DNA from: Planctomycetes bacterium syqfu
GTDB taxonomy: Bacteria; Planctomycetota; Phycisphaerae; Phycisphaerales; Phycisphaeraceae
Direction: 5' to 3'
NCBI GenBank assembly: GCA_020974905.1
Contig: CP087563.1
Span: 5,146,001 to 5,210,000, forward strand
Length of the DNA stretch: 64,000 nt
Shown one piece after another: positions 46,301-54,118 of this stretch. A program made the position numbers and the translations under genes. Each line of letters starts with the position of its first letter. Within the stretch, counting starts at the first letter, position 1. The notes under the pieces were generated by a model. It made no database searches. It saw only the letters and a program-made list of their open reading frames with translations, and was not told where the DNA came from.

Positions 46301-47421
46301 ATGCGTGCATCATCCAATGCGGTGGCAATGCCCCGACCTTTGGCAAGACTTTCATAGAATTTGCCGAACAGCTTTCGTGTGGTTTCGACAAGAACCGAGT
46401 GGGTCATCGCCAGGATGGCTGGAATACCTGTTGTGGACAGTTGTCCTGCCACGCTGGCAATCGGGTTGCCTTCGGAGGCGCTCTGACAAGCTGAAAGAAT
46501 CACCAGCCCGACTTTCGCGCCGGACAGGTTGGCTGCCAAATCCTGTGCGGTGATCAGTTGTTTTTTGCCGGACTTGTTTTCGTTCTCAAAAACCAGAAAG
46601 CCGATTTCCTCAGCCTGCTCGTCGTTGCCTTCTGCACCGCGCAGTTCACGGGCTCGCATGATCTCGCTATGGACATACTTGCCATATTGTTCTGGATTCT
46701 TTTGAACCTCCTCTTTGGAGACGCGGTGAAAAGCTCCATGTCCATCGAAGTGAAGAATGTCTACGGCTGGTTTGGTGGTATCGCAGATGCGTTCATGCAA
46801 TGCCGTGAGTGTTGCGGGTTTTAAAAATTCCCACGTCACGCGGTCCTTGGCATTGTGATCCAAGGCATCGAGCACAGCCAATGCATCGGCACGTGGATCA
46901 ATAAAACCGACATCTGTCGGCCTGCTGACGACAAACAGCAGGTGGATTTGATCTTTGGATTTGACACGAAATGGCGCGCGCCCTTTAGTAGCGCCGGTAA
47001 TCTTTCGCCGGATACTGATGTGTGGGTTTTCTCGGAAAAGGAAGACACTTTTGGGGTCGTGCAGCAGTTCCCAGGGGATGGACAAAATCTCAGCATCCTG
47101 TGAACCGATGGTCAAGACGCGATTGGTTAGGGGGCTTTTTCGAAAATCATGATAGATCTCACAGATATCTTCATGCCCGAGGGTTCTTTTAAACAGGTCC
47201 TGGCCGATTTGGGTTAAACGGGTTTGAATCCGTTTAGCTTCTTTATCATCCGGATCAGCCAATGAGGATGTGCCATACGTTTCCAGATACCAACGGATGT
47301 CTGATCGATCTTTATCCGTGATTGGATTTTCAAATGCGATAAATTCCGTATCCACACCATCAAATGAGACTTTCACTTGAGCATTGCGAGAAAAATCAAG
47401 AATCAGTTCAGCATTTTGCAT
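43315..47421 (-). CDS. CHAT-protease / STAND NTPase / TPR protein
   Basis: 1368 residues. Residues about 100-400: CHAT caspase-like peptidase with catalytic His228 in HFDGHG and Cys312 in LSACQSA. About 435-760: STAND/NB-ARC-type NTPase with Walker A GYGGQGKT (466-473), Walker B TLIILDNLE (536-544) and RVILTSRTPE. About 870-1290: TPR repeats (GRVGEAMAIFQDIIEVF, TEARKQYELGLEIDKEL, GDLQDALKRYRKALKLFQ). This is the architecture of sensor-switch-protease immune proteins: the TPRs recognise a trigger, the NTPase oligomerises and the CHAT domain cleaves a partner. No transmembrane segment. Function in phage defence is inference from the family. Confidence 0.92.
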   Translation of the reverse strand: MQNAELILDFSRNAQVKVSFDGVDTEFIAFENPITDKDRSDIRWYLETYGTSSLADPDDKEAKRIQTRLTQIGQDLFKRTLGHEDICEIYHDFRKSPLTNRVLTIGSQDAEILSIPWELLHDPKSVFLFRENPHISIRRKITGATKGRAPFRVKSKDQIHLLFVVSRPTDVGFIDPRADALAVLDALDHNAKDRVTWEFLKPATLTALHERICDTTKPAVDILHFDGHGAFHRVSKEEVQKNPEQYGKYVHSEIMRARELRGAEGNDEQAEEIGFLVFENENKSGKKQLITAQDLAANLSGAKVGLVILSACQSASEGNPIASVAGQLSTTGIPAILAMTHSVLVETTRKLFGKFYESLAKGRGIATALDDARIYLANNPEKFEVRRDNKHQTLKLHDWFLPALFQSGPELPLLTANPADTTPAMPEKKNNLRPLHEAGFFGRRRELWQIDRWFASGKTRRISITGYGGQGKTELAMEAGRWLLRTGMFERAVFVDYAQVQTDDALAMAVSTLSTVLDQALINSDEATDALSKTPTLIILDNLETISQEALNELLTAATNWSNAGGSRVILTSRTPEFNHHDYRTAGMHSHRNLPLDGLGSANAPEDALALFTAISLLPPDPTVPPPDLAKVDQRDQLVRLFDRVGFHPLSIAVLAQQIKSRTVKELDERLEDILNDDAMSDIAAKGTPRTLIASLQLSLERLSEDEREAVKKLGVFQGGAFEDDLLAITELGEIDHSKERKRLESFLAALESGDQRTALRMMGTNIADDAEIPTELADQLSGTALEQLIDKVRTLLAQFPAQPAENLWPGLRRQLENAGLIQAEKLPGIKVPFLRFHPTLAPMLWASLPIQDRDTLTLAHRKRYYQLANYLYHEDSKDPLFARAIAKLELPNMLHAVHSAMDAGDPDAADFVVSLNRFLNYFGMRREAESLNQRAKKAGGQRGSKEWYILQSNLGEQLLTSGRVGEAMAIFQDIIEVFDDHPTYERSVTLGRLGRCYETDGRPDLAENYHRQALTETEHLEQNEDVKKLRGTLHTDLADALRHQGKYTEARKQYELGLEIDKELNDQRSQGVTLIQLGSLAKNEGDLQDALKRYRKALKLFQQLGEPEVEAVAHHQLGMVFDELERLDHAETHYRESARLKVLQGNLVGAAKTWNCLAILCETAGNPEAAETWFRMAIDAGRTTEDNVLLSTCLSNLAELLRTQPNRMNEAQQLAEEALVIKKTLEPGVAEIWNTYGILARIADQQGQPDQANGYRKLAREAKRNFAGTAHHTRQHAKVAFMVVGAVGGIKEAQTAVEQLIQQGHHTGGEASEFARSVERILAGERDEESLCQNLVNFAPMIETILRGIDDPTTLKALLPDHGEDSQ

Positions 47422-47857
47422 TTCCGATTAGCCCCCCAAAAAAGAAAACTGGCAGTGTGGTGACATTGTCTGTGTCTATGCGATTGTATGCTTTGTCATC
47501 AACACGTCAGTTGAATAGGACGGTGTATTTGAGATCGGATATGCAAAGCAAACAGAACGGAATGCAAGACATCAATTTGCGTTCATATTCTAGAATAAGG
47601 ACCTGATTGTCACAATTTGGAAATAAGCAAGGTATCAAAAAACTTGCATTCATCATTCTCGGTGTTCAGGATTCTCTGAACAAGACCTGCTCATCATTTC
47701 CGGGAAGAGGTCAATCTTGTGCTCCATCTGATTTGGATCATGCTCAGATAGAATCGAACCTTGCAGGATACATCGAAGACAGTTACTCGGTATTGGCATG
47801 GTTATTCTCATTTGAAAGCAGCATGCCAAAGAGCATTCGCAACGAGACTGGAAAAAA
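47422..47857. other. Noncoding stretch between CHAT gene and attL
   Basis: No supported gene. A 119-codon open frame at 47607-47966 ends inside the tRNA-derived attachment sequence and has no ribosome site or recognisable protein features. Confidence 0.5.
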
Positions 47858-47894
47858 AAAAGCTCGCAAGTCGATGAACTTGCGAGCTTTTTTT
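47858..47894. terminator. Terminator hairpin next to attL (original tRNA-Thr terminator)
   Basis: AGCTCGCAAGT / ACTTGCGAGCT with loop CGATGA and A/T tracts on both sides. The same stem with a different loop occurs at 58738-58769 beside the intact tRNA. It was probably the chromosomal terminator of the tRNA before insertion. Confidence 0.8.
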
Positions 47895-47895
47895 A

Positions 47896-47943
47896 AAAGC
47901 CATCCATGGGACTTGAACCCACGACCTCACCCTTACCAAGGGT
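47896..47943. other. attL of the tRNA-Thr integrative element
   Basis: 48 bp identical to 58775-58822. It contains the 3' part of tRNA-Thr (acceptor 3' strand, T-arm, variable loop and part of the anticodon arm, ending CCAAGGGT); the rest of the tRNA is absent here. Left boundary of the element. Confidence 0.93.
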
Positions 47944-47945
47944 TG

Positions 47946-47978
47946 AAATATGCGTTTTTAATCTGATAACGCATATTT
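47946..47978. repeat. 11-bp perfect inverted repeat adjoining attL
   Basis: AAATATGCGTT and AACGCATATTT separated by 11 bases, immediately after the att core. Probably part of the recombination or regulatory site of the integrase. Confidence 0.6.
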
Positions 47979-48059
47979 TGTACCTAATTATATTTTAAAT
48001 TAATCAATATTAGGTACAATGATTGGGTACGCAGGCAACCACACTCCTGTGTACCCAAT
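47979..48059. promoter_or_regulatory. Cluster of four ATTRGGTACA sites, left arm
   Basis: Sites at 47979-47988 (reverse), 48009-48018 (forward), 48022-48031 (forward, G variant, last base G) and 48050-48059 (reverse, G variant). Four matching sites lie beside attR. They precede the integrase gene by 16 bp, so they could serve both as integrase arm-binding sites and in integrase autoregulation. Confidence 0.7.
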
Positions 48060-48074
48060 TGGGAAGGATTGAAG

Positions 48075-49511
48075 ATGGCAACAAGAACTCGCACAAAACC
48101 ATCATGGCAGAAATTGAGTTGGCATGATGCGCGTAAGCAGTGGAAAAAATACAAAGGTGGTAAGACTTATTACCTTGGACAGTCAGGTGTCCGCAGGTAT
48201 GACCGTTTAGCCCATGATGAAGCGCTTGCTGAATGGAAGCAGGTTCTAGAACAGTTTCAAGCCCCGCAGAAACTGCGAGATGAAAAAGTTAATCGCATTA
48301 TGTTTATGTGGGACTATCCGGATACCAAGCGGGCAGAGCTTGAAGCAATGAGCGATGAAGAAATTGATGCTCAAATTGATTTTTTATCCAATCTTTCGTC
48401 ATCAAGAAAGCGTTATCCCGCACTCGGTGAGTCCGAATATGGCTATATTCAGGTTGTTCCAGAATCAGGTAATAGAAGTGGCATAGTAGATGTCGACGTG
48501 TATCAGACTAACTCGCAAGTGCCGCAACGGTCTGAGAAACCCCGTATCAGTGTGACGATATCCGACCACATCGACGGTTTTATCAAGTCTGTCTTATTAA
48601 AAGCGAAACTTGGCAATTTAAGCCTGAATCGTGTGGATAATCTTCGACGTTACTTGGGATACCTTTCAGACTGGGTAATGCCAGATGGTGAGTTGGCAGG
48701 CAACCTGTATCCAACTGATATTTCGTCAGTGTTTATCAGGGATTTTTACCACTATCTCTGCGAGCTTGTTAGTGAGAAAAGGTTGGCAACTTCAACTGCA
48801 AAATCAATTTTCAGCGCATTTCGTTTCTTTGTAAAACGATTGTGGCAAGATGAGATTATTGATTTGCCCCGGAACTTGAATGATAGAGGTTTCAGCTTTT
48901 ATGATCAGCCAACACCCATTAAGATTTTTACAGTCGAAGAAATTCACCGTGTTTGGGATGTAGCGACCACTAAAGCAAGATTATACATCTTGCTTGGGTT
49001 GAATTGCGGATTTACAGCACGTGATCTGACTGATCTGAAGCAGGAAGAGGTTGATTGGCAGAATGGAACAATCACTCGACGGAGAAGTAAATTAAGGCGC
49101 AATTCTACAACACGCATACAGAAAATTTGCTATTCGCTTTGGCCTTCAACATTCAAATTGCTGAAAGAATTCAGGTCTACGAATTCTGAAACTGTTTTAT
49201 TGACACAAAACAATGGCCCGTTGGTTGAACAGCATATGGGGGATAATGGCATTCTGAAACGATCTGACACAGTTAAATGCGCATTCCAGCGTGCTGCTGA
49301 CAAAGCCGGTGTTGCGCCGGCATTCACCATGTTTCGGGCAACTGGAGCTACTTTAATCGGCAACCAATTTGATGAGGGCTTAGCTGATCAGTGGATGTGC
49401 CATGCACCCCAGACTGTGGCACAACGCCACTACATTGCACCTTCACAGGAGCGTTTAGATTCTGCCATTGAATGGTTAGGAAAAGAAGTTGGGTTGTATG
49501 AACTAAATTAG
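48075..49511 (+). CDS. Tyrosine recombinase (integrase) of the tRNA-Thr element
   Basis: 478 residues from ATG 48075 behind GGAAGGA. A basic N-terminal arm-binding region (about 1-60), a core-binding SAM-like domain (about 155-260) and a catalytic domain: GLNCGFTARDLTDLKQEEVDW, where the usual catalytic Arg of G-R appears as TARDL, then FTMFRATGATLIGNQF (variant of the HxxR box), and QWMCHAPQTVAQRHYIAP with nucleophile Tyr. It lies just inside attL, with arm-site clusters at both ends. The boxes are divergent, but the architecture and position make function clear. Confidence 0.9.
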   Translation: MATRTRTKPSWQKLSWHDARKQWKKYKGGKTYYLGQSGVRRYDRLAHDEALAEWKQVLEQFQAPQKLRDEKVNRIMFMWDYPDTKRAELEAMSDEEIDAQIDFLSNLSSSRKRYPALGESEYGYIQVVPESGNRSGIVDVDVYQTNSQVPQRSEKPRISVTISDHIDGFIKSVLLKAKLGNLSLNRVDNLRRYLGYLSDWVMPDGELAGNLYPTDISSVFIRDFYHYLCELVSEKRLATSTAKSIFSAFRFFVKRLWQDEIIDLPRNLNDRGFSFYDQPTPIKIFTVEEIHRVWDVATTKARLYILLGLNCGFTARDLTDLKQEEVDWQNGTITRRRSKLRRNSTTRIQKICYSLWPSTFKLLKEFRSTNSETVLLTQNNGPLVEQHMGDNGILKRSDTVKCAFQRAADKAGVAPAFTMFRATGATLIGNQFDEGLADQWMCHAPQTVAQRHYIAPSQERLDSAIEWLGKEVGLYELN

Positions 49512-49703
49512 TTTTGAAGACGCTGGTGTGACTGATACGGCCAGTGGATGCATGCTGATTATTGATAACGAAACGTGCTATAGAGATTGCAGGCCTAATG
49601 CGTGTGGAGCTATTGTAGTTACGTGCGTTGATCGTGTAAGACTCACTTGTAGCAATTTGCAATTCTTGTTCAGGTGGCTTGCTGCTGATAAAACTGCAAG
49701 GGC

Positions 49704-49732
49704 AAGTCTTGTGAAAAAATTCACAAGACTGC
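49704..49732. terminator. 12-bp inverted repeat before a strong promoter
   Basis: AAGTCTTGTGAA and TTCACAAGACT(G)CTT arms around AAAA, ending directly at the -35 box. It may terminate the integrase transcript or be an operator for the promoter that follows. Confidence 0.5.
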
Positions 49733-49760
49733 TTGACATGATAATAAATCAAGATATAGT
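49733..49760 (+). promoter_or_regulatory. Sigma70-type promoter upstream of the RNA/RT module
   Basis: TTGACA (49733-49738), 16-bp spacer, TATAGT (49755-49760); start of transcription expected near 49767. It would drive the structured RNA, the small ORF, the XRE regulator and the reverse transcriptase. Confidence 0.7.
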
Positions 49761-49816
49761 GTAGGTGTCATTTTAATTGACATGATCTTTGACAATTTAC
49801 CTCCGGTGAAACGAAG

Positions 49817-49959
49817 TGATCTCCAATCACTTATGCCTGGCTGATGTTTGGCGGGCGTACGCATCGCGCATTCAGTTGTACCACTGCTTTGCAGTGGCTG
49901 GATGGTACCGAACAAGGGGGGAGAGACGCCCCTTGCTTAACCCTTGTATAAGGAGATCA
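49817..49959 (+). ncRNA. Candidate retron-type structured RNA (msr-msd-like) upstream of the RT module
   Basis: An 8-bp perfect inverted repeat TGATCTCC (49817-49824) / GGAGATCA (49952-49959) encloses 143 nt with internal hairpins CCACTGC-TTT-GCAGTGG (about 49881-49897) and CAAGGGG...CCCCTTG (about 49913-49935), plus GTACC/GGTAC arms. A flanking repeat around stem-loops is the layout of retron ncRNAs (a1/a2). The right arm covers the ribosome site of the next ORF. Not adjacent to the RT gene, and no family match was possible, so this is a candidate only. Confidence 0.45.
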
Positions 49960-49962
49960 GAT

Positions 49963-50268
49963 ATGTCTCAAAGTTTTCGTTTTACCGGAGCCCGTCGGTT
50001 CAAACCTCGCTTGCAGGATATTGAAGATACAACTATCAATATCCGAAAAATGCTTAGGCAGTTACAAGGGAGGAATGGGCCGTGGCGGTTTTCGGTACAA
50101 GTGACGGACGCAATTGCAATGTGTGAATCCATTGAAGGTTTATGCCTTTTTGGAAAAGATGCAAGTGCGGAGGACGCCAAGGTCGTACTCGATTTGGTCG
50201 AGGAACTCGTGGAACATCTTTGCGAGGCGATTCATGACGTTGTTGTTGGTCACGCTCGGCGTGTGTAA
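49963..50268 (+). CDS. Small protein between the structured RNA and the XRE gene
   Basis: 101 residues from ATG 49963, seven bases after AAGGAG. A longer open frame to 49816 runs through the structured RNA and is not credible. Basic N-terminus (SQSFRFTGARRFKPRLQ), then alpha-helical (DTTINIRKMLRQLQG, DAKVVLDLVEELVEHLCEAIHDVVV). No recognised family. Coding position and good ribosome site suggest it is real and part of the RT module; the ribosome site lies in the right arm of the inverted repeat, so translation may depend on RNA folding. Confidence 0.6.
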   Translation: MSQSFRFTGARRFKPRLQDIEDTTINIRKMLRQLQGRNGPWRFSVQVTDAIAMCESIEGLCLFGKDASAEDAKVVLDLVEELVEHLCEAIHDVVVGHARRV

Positions 50269-50308
50269 CAGGGAACACATGTACAACTCAGAATGAAAGT
50301 TACTGGTT

Positions 50309-50635
50309 ATGCCAGAAAAAAATAAGATAGGTAAGGCAATTAGAATTTTGCGTGAAGCTAAGGGATTTTCTGCTGCGAAATTGGCAGATGTTGCTGACTT
50401 AACTACCTCGCAATTGTGTATGGTTGAAAAAGGGCAAAGAGTTCCCAATGTAAACTTTTTAACTGCAATTTCAAAAGCTCTTTCTGTTCCGTGCGAGGTG
50501 TTATTGGCGTTATCGTGCCCAGATGAAGGCATGATTCAAGTTCAAAACAAGAAGTCAAAAAATATGATGTCAGCTTTGGATAAGCTGCAACAAGCAGAAG
50601 ATATGCTGATAAAGGAATTAAGCAAGGATGCTTAA
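50309..50635 (+). CDS. XRE-family helix-turn-helix regulator
   Basis: 108 residues. Cro/C1-type HTH KIGKAIRILREAKGFSAAKLADVADLTTSQLCMVEKGQRVPNVNFLTAISKALSVP (about 6-61), then a helical tail (ALDKLQQAEDMLIKEL). Its stop codon TAA is immediately followed by the ATG of the RT gene (50636), so the two are translated as a unit. Likely represses the module promoter or acts as the antitoxin/DNA-binding component of the RT system. Confidence 0.88.
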   Translation: MPEKNKIGKAIRILREAKGFSAAKLADVADLTTSQLCMVEKGQRVPNVNFLTAISKALSVPCEVLLALSCPDEGMIQVQNKKSKNMMSALDKLQQAEDMLIKELSKDA

Positions 50636-51673
50636 ATGAAGCCAGAAAACCTGTCCATTTCTCATATAGCTACGATATTTCGAGTCAGTCAGAACGAAAT
50701 ATTTGAAATTTCGCAGAATATGGATAGGTATTTAATTGGCCCAATTTCGACATATGTCAATGATAAATGGCGTGAAATATACAGTCCTACTTATCCGTTC
50801 ATCTATGATCTGAAGCGTTTTCATAATGCTCTTCAAAGATGGGGGTTTTCACACAACGCAGTTCATGGGGGTGTGAAGGGGCGTTCTTGTGCCTCTGCCG
50901 CGATGTTTCATTTAGGGTGTCGTCATCAAGCAAACAGAGATATTAAAGACTGCTATCCAAGTATCAAACGCGATTTGTTGCGTGATAAACTGGAAAAGCG
51001 AGGCTTTAATAGTTACGTTTCAAGCTTGATGGCCAATCTGATGACTGTTGATGGGGCAGTGCCGCAGGGTTCTCCAATCAGTTCTGATGCAATGAATCTA
51101 TATCTTTATGATATTGACCAGAGAATTGCTTCTGAAGCTGGCAAGTTAGGCGTAGCCTATACAAGAACATATGATGATATGGTTGTCAGTTCGACTAAGC
51201 CTGCGCACACAAAAAGACTGGCAGAAATGATTGATGATTCTGTTGTGGCCAATCATCTGCGAGTGAATGAAAAGAAGAAGGTAAAAAATGGTTTCAAGTA
51301 TTCTTATGAGTATCGCACTGTTCATGGAATTGATGTTACAAGCCCCAAAGGGTTGAGGATTGATGACGATCAGGCTGCAAAGGCATTGCGGCAAATACAA
51401 GATTATTTAATTTCTGCAAAATCACTTACTCCGGATTCTTTTTATCCGGTTTTGTACAAGCGTAAAATTGCGATGGGTTGGGTTCATTACGTTAAGTGTA
51501 TTAACCCCAAGCACGGAAAACATCTGAATAGCATTGTAAATGCAGGGGATAGAAAAGCTCTGCATGCAATCAAAAAGACCGTCCCTTTAGAGCTGAATTC
51601 TAAGTGGTGGTTACACAATCCCTTTTTATTGCATTTTAATTCTGTGGCGAATACCCATATATTTCAAAATTAA
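50636..51673 (+). CDS. Retron-like reverse transcriptase with TYDD active-site box
   Basis: 345 residues. RT motifs: VHGGVKGRSCASAAMFH (76-92, equivalent to the retron HGFxxGRS...NAxxH segment, with AAMFH for NAxxH), motif A RDIKDCYPSI (101-110, Asp102), motif B VPQGSPISS (142-150), motif C YTRTYDDMVVSS (175-186) and thumb-proximal TVHGI (228-232) where retrons have VTG. In retrons motif C reads YTRYADD; here the box is TYDD, so the two catalytic Asp remain but the first two positions are changed. No intron maturase domain, and length and order fit retron/Abi-type RTs rather than group II introns or DGRs. Directly abuts the XRE gene. Confidence 0.88.
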   Translation: MKPENLSISHIATIFRVSQNEIFEISQNMDRYLIGPISTYVNDKWREIYSPTYPFIYDLKRFHNALQRWGFSHNAVHGGVKGRSCASAAMFHLGCRHQANRDIKDCYPSIKRDLLRDKLEKRGFNSYVSSLMANLMTVDGAVPQGSPISSDAMNLYLYDIDQRIASEAGKLGVAYTRTYDDMVVSSTKPAHTKRLAEMIDDSVVANHLRVNEKKKVKNGFKYSYEYRTVHGIDVTSPKGLRIDDDQAAKALRQIQDYLISAKSLTPDSFYPVLYKRKIAMGWVHYVKCINPKHGKHLNSIVNAGDRKALHAIKKTVPLELNSKWWLHNPFLLHFNSVANTHIFQN

Positions 51674-51741
51674 GCCAAATGGATTCAATTGCAATGCTGT
51701 AATGTCTGGCCGTTCATACCTTAATAAGGAAAAAGTACTTC

Positions 51742-52680
51742 ATGGGGCACAATGACGATGATAAATATATTGTTGGCACTTACCTTGAAAGGCGTGAAAG
51801 CCCTGAAGTTGAATGTCAACTACAAGAACAATTGCACTTAATTTTACGAAGATTGATGGAAACCAAAGGGCTGTATCAAAATGAAAGAGTTGACGATTCG
51901 ATTTTTGTCAAATATCAAACAAGCAAATCGCTAAAGTCAGAGTTTTCTAAGCGTCCAATTGATTTGTATTCACGTATAGCTAGTGATGGAACATCACGAG
52001 ATACACAAAGAAATGTAAAGCGTGGATATAATGGTATTCAACTCTACGCTGATGGCATGATATTGTCATCGTATGTTCCAAATATCAATATTTTATGTAC
52101 TGTATGTAAATCATCGTCAAGTTTTATTTGTGTTCATTCTATCAATCATGTTCCTGATTTAAATATATACCCTAAGTCCGGAAACGAGACTGAACAGCTT
52201 TACAGTCTAATGTACCAATGCCCAGTTTGCAGGGACTCAGTGGTTACATATCAAATTTTACGCAAGGGTCTAAAGTTCCAAATTACTGGCAGATCATCAC
52301 CGTATCGTCCAATAATCGAAAATGTATGGCCTAAGCATATTGTGAAGATAATCGAGGATGCACGCATTGCTGTAGCCGAGGGAGACATTTCTGCTGGATA
52401 TTATCATTTACGAACTGCACTAGAATTTTACTTGAAATCAGAAATTAAAATTGCATACAAGACTAAAGTTGATGGTGTTGAACTGTGTGAGAAATACAAT
52501 AGCAAACAAGATCATAGACTTAAAGATGGTTTTCCAAGCCCCTTGCCAATTTATGCAAAATTAAGCGAAGGAATGCATTCAAGGGAAGTTAGTGCAGAAG
52601 AATTCGAGTTGCTTCAAAAACAATTTCATGATCACTTGTTTGCAAAGAAGCTATTTTCAGAATACAGAACTCACGTTTAA
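51742..52680 (+). CDS. Zinc-ribbon protein with DUF4145-like helical domain, possible RT-module effector
   Basis: 312 residues. Two CxxC pairs (CTVCKSSSSF and CPVCRDSV, about residues 115 and 155) probably form a zinc ribbon; the following HIVKIIEDARIAVAEGDISAGYYHLRTALEFYLKSEIKI resembles the helical core of DUF4145. No signal peptide or membrane segment. 68 bp after the RT gene, same strand, so probably the last gene of the module. Role as effector is inferred from position. Confidence 0.65.
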   Translation: MGHNDDDKYIVGTYLERRESPEVECQLQEQLHLILRRLMETKGLYQNERVDDSIFVKYQTSKSLKSEFSKRPIDLYSRIASDGTSRDTQRNVKRGYNGIQLYADGMILSSYVPNINILCTVCKSSSSFICVHSINHVPDLNIYPKSGNETEQLYSLMYQCPVCRDSVVTYQILRKGLKFQITGRSSPYRPIIENVWPKHIVKIIEDARIAVAEGDISAGYYHLRTALEFYLKSEIKIAYKTKVDGVELCEKYNSKQDHRLKDGFPSPLPIYAKLSEGMHSREVSAEEFELLQKQFHDHLFAKKLFSEYRTHV

Positions 52681-52835
52681 ACTTACACAATATTTTGAAA
52701 AACTACATGGCTCCTTAGCGGATTCCGCGACTGGCGGGGCATATCAGGGTATGACAGAAAAGCTTAATGGCTTTGGCGTGAATGATGTGGCCAGCCGTGC
52801 TACTGCTATTGCAGTCTGTATCTACTGTAGGGTGT

Positions 52836-53837
52836 TCAAATCCAACAGTTACAATCTGTGTGTGATGTATTGTCGCTGTTTTGATGGGCTTTCAATGTCT
52901 GAACATGCTGGTATTCATTGAACAGTGTTGGCCAGTCGATCATTGCTGAGACGCCATCGTCGTCATATTGAGTCCAGTATGGTGGTTGTCCACCACGAAC
53001 ACTCCATAGAGCATCACGAAGATCATTGAATTGCTGTCTGGGAATCGGAATTTTTACAATTCTGATTGGAAGATGTTCTTTTCCAGATACACCCCACATC
53101 CTGCCGACCCTATCCCAACCAGCATGCAATTCATGGACAGGATTCCCCATCGCTTTGGAGGCATAAGCGAAGCAGCCATTCCATGACCGAATTGATTCAA
53201 TTCTTGTTCCAGCTTGCCGGTGGCGAGGGTCGTTGGAATCCACTACCTCGTACCATGATTGAGCAAGCCAATCTTTGCATAAGTGTGGAATATTGAAAAG
53301 AAGTAGATGGTAGTGCGGAGCCCCACGTTGCTGTGCTTCAAGTTTCCATATTGCTGCACAGTCTGGATATCTTCTCCTGAGCCGCTTTAGCCAGTTATCC
53401 AAATGGCGTTTCCACTGCTTGGGATCATCTGGCCATGAGTTTGGGTAAGTTAATGTGACAAAAAGGGGTTTGAACATCAACGCTTCTTTATCAATACTGG
53501 CCAACAAACGCATCATATTACGTTTTGACGCATTTGAGAAACCACTGATTACACCACGTGTGTATTGACGTGATTTGTTTATTAACGGTTTTTTACCTTT
53601 GACTCTTACAAGAGAACCGCCCAGAGCTATTTCCAAGGTATAGATTGATGTTGGAATATTGTGTTGCGGTGAGATATGTAATGTGGATAAACCAAGGGCA
53701 TTCTCGATTCCGTTGACTGTGGGATCGTATTCAGGCTTCCACTGTTCACTATGTCGACTGAATGCAGGGAATGAAACTCTTTCATTTTGCCCGAAATACT
53801 GATTAATTTTGAACGTATTGATATTACATGGTTGCAT
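52836..53837 (-). CDS. HUH rolling-circle replication initiator (Rep)
   Basis: 333 residues. Motif 1 PLFVTLTYP (124-132), motif 2 QQRGAPHYHLLLF (169-181, His175-x-His177) and motif 3 CFAYASKAMG (222-231, catalytic Tyr225 with Lys228) define an HUH endonuclease of the type seen in filamentous and micro-phages and small plasmids. It nicks the double-strand origin to start rolling-circle replication. Single catalytic Tyr in motif 3. Together with the integrase this gives the element two DNA-processing enzymes. Transcribed opposite to the RT module. Confidence 0.9.
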   Translation of the reverse strand: MQPCNINTFKINQYFGQNERVSFPAFSRHSEQWKPEYDPTVNGIENALGLSTLHISPQHNIPTSIYTLEIALGGSLVRVKGKKPLINKSRQYTRGVISGFSNASKRNMMRLLASIDKEALMFKPLFVTLTYPNSWPDDPKQWKRHLDNWLKRLRRRYPDCAAIWKLEAQQRGAPHYHLLLFNIPHLCKDWLAQSWYEVVDSNDPRHRQAGTRIESIRSWNGCFAYASKAMGNPVHELHAGWDRVGRMWGVSGKEHLPIRIVKIPIPRQQFNDLRDALWSVRGGQPPYWTQYDDDGVSAMIDWPTLFNEYQHVQTLKAHQNSDNTSHTDCNCWI

Positions 53838-53896
53838 GAAGCACCTCGAATCAAAAAAATGGTTATAATTAGTAATTACTGGTCAGTTTTGAAAGA

Positions 53897-54118
53897 TCAC
53901 TTGGCACTGCTTTGGGCCAGTTGATTCAGATTGCTGGTTGCCTGTGCCTTCATTTTGAAGGCATTGATTAGTTGTTCTGCCACTTCATGTGAAAATACGA
54001 ATGTGCGCCCGATGATTTGAGTTGGTTGAATATCCAACCTTTTCACCGTTTCGCGGACAGTTGCAACTTCACTTTCAGATGCCTTGGCAATTTCTGGTAT
54101 TGTCCATAGTTTTTCCAT
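53897..54118 (-). CDS. Small winged-HTH protein, excisionase- or regulator-like
   Basis: 73 residues: KLWTIPEIAKASESEVATVRETVKRLDIQPTQIIGRTFVFSHEVAEQLINAF matches the MerR/excisionase-type small DNA-binding fold (helix-turn-helix, then a wing GRTFVFSHEVAEQL). Located 59 bp upstream of Rep on the same strand. It could be the excisionase for the ATTRGGTACA sites or the Rep repressor; sequence alone does not decide. Confidence 0.7.
   Translation of the reverse strand: MEKLWTIPEIAKASESEVATVRETVKRLDIQPTQIIGRTFVFSHEVAEQLINAFKMKAQATSNLNQLAQSSAK

Noticed and set aside
47607-47966. 119-codon ORF before attL
   Set aside because: No ribosome site, ends inside the tRNA fragment, and includes the terminator hairpin.
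49816-49962. N-terminal extension of the small ORF before the XRE gene
   Set aside because: It would translate the hairpin region; ATG 49963 has an ideal ribosome site.
50636-51673. Group II intron or diversity-generating retroelement for the RT
   Set aside because: No maturase/endonuclease domain or intron RNA domains V/VI, and no template/variable repeat pair or Avd gene seen nearby.
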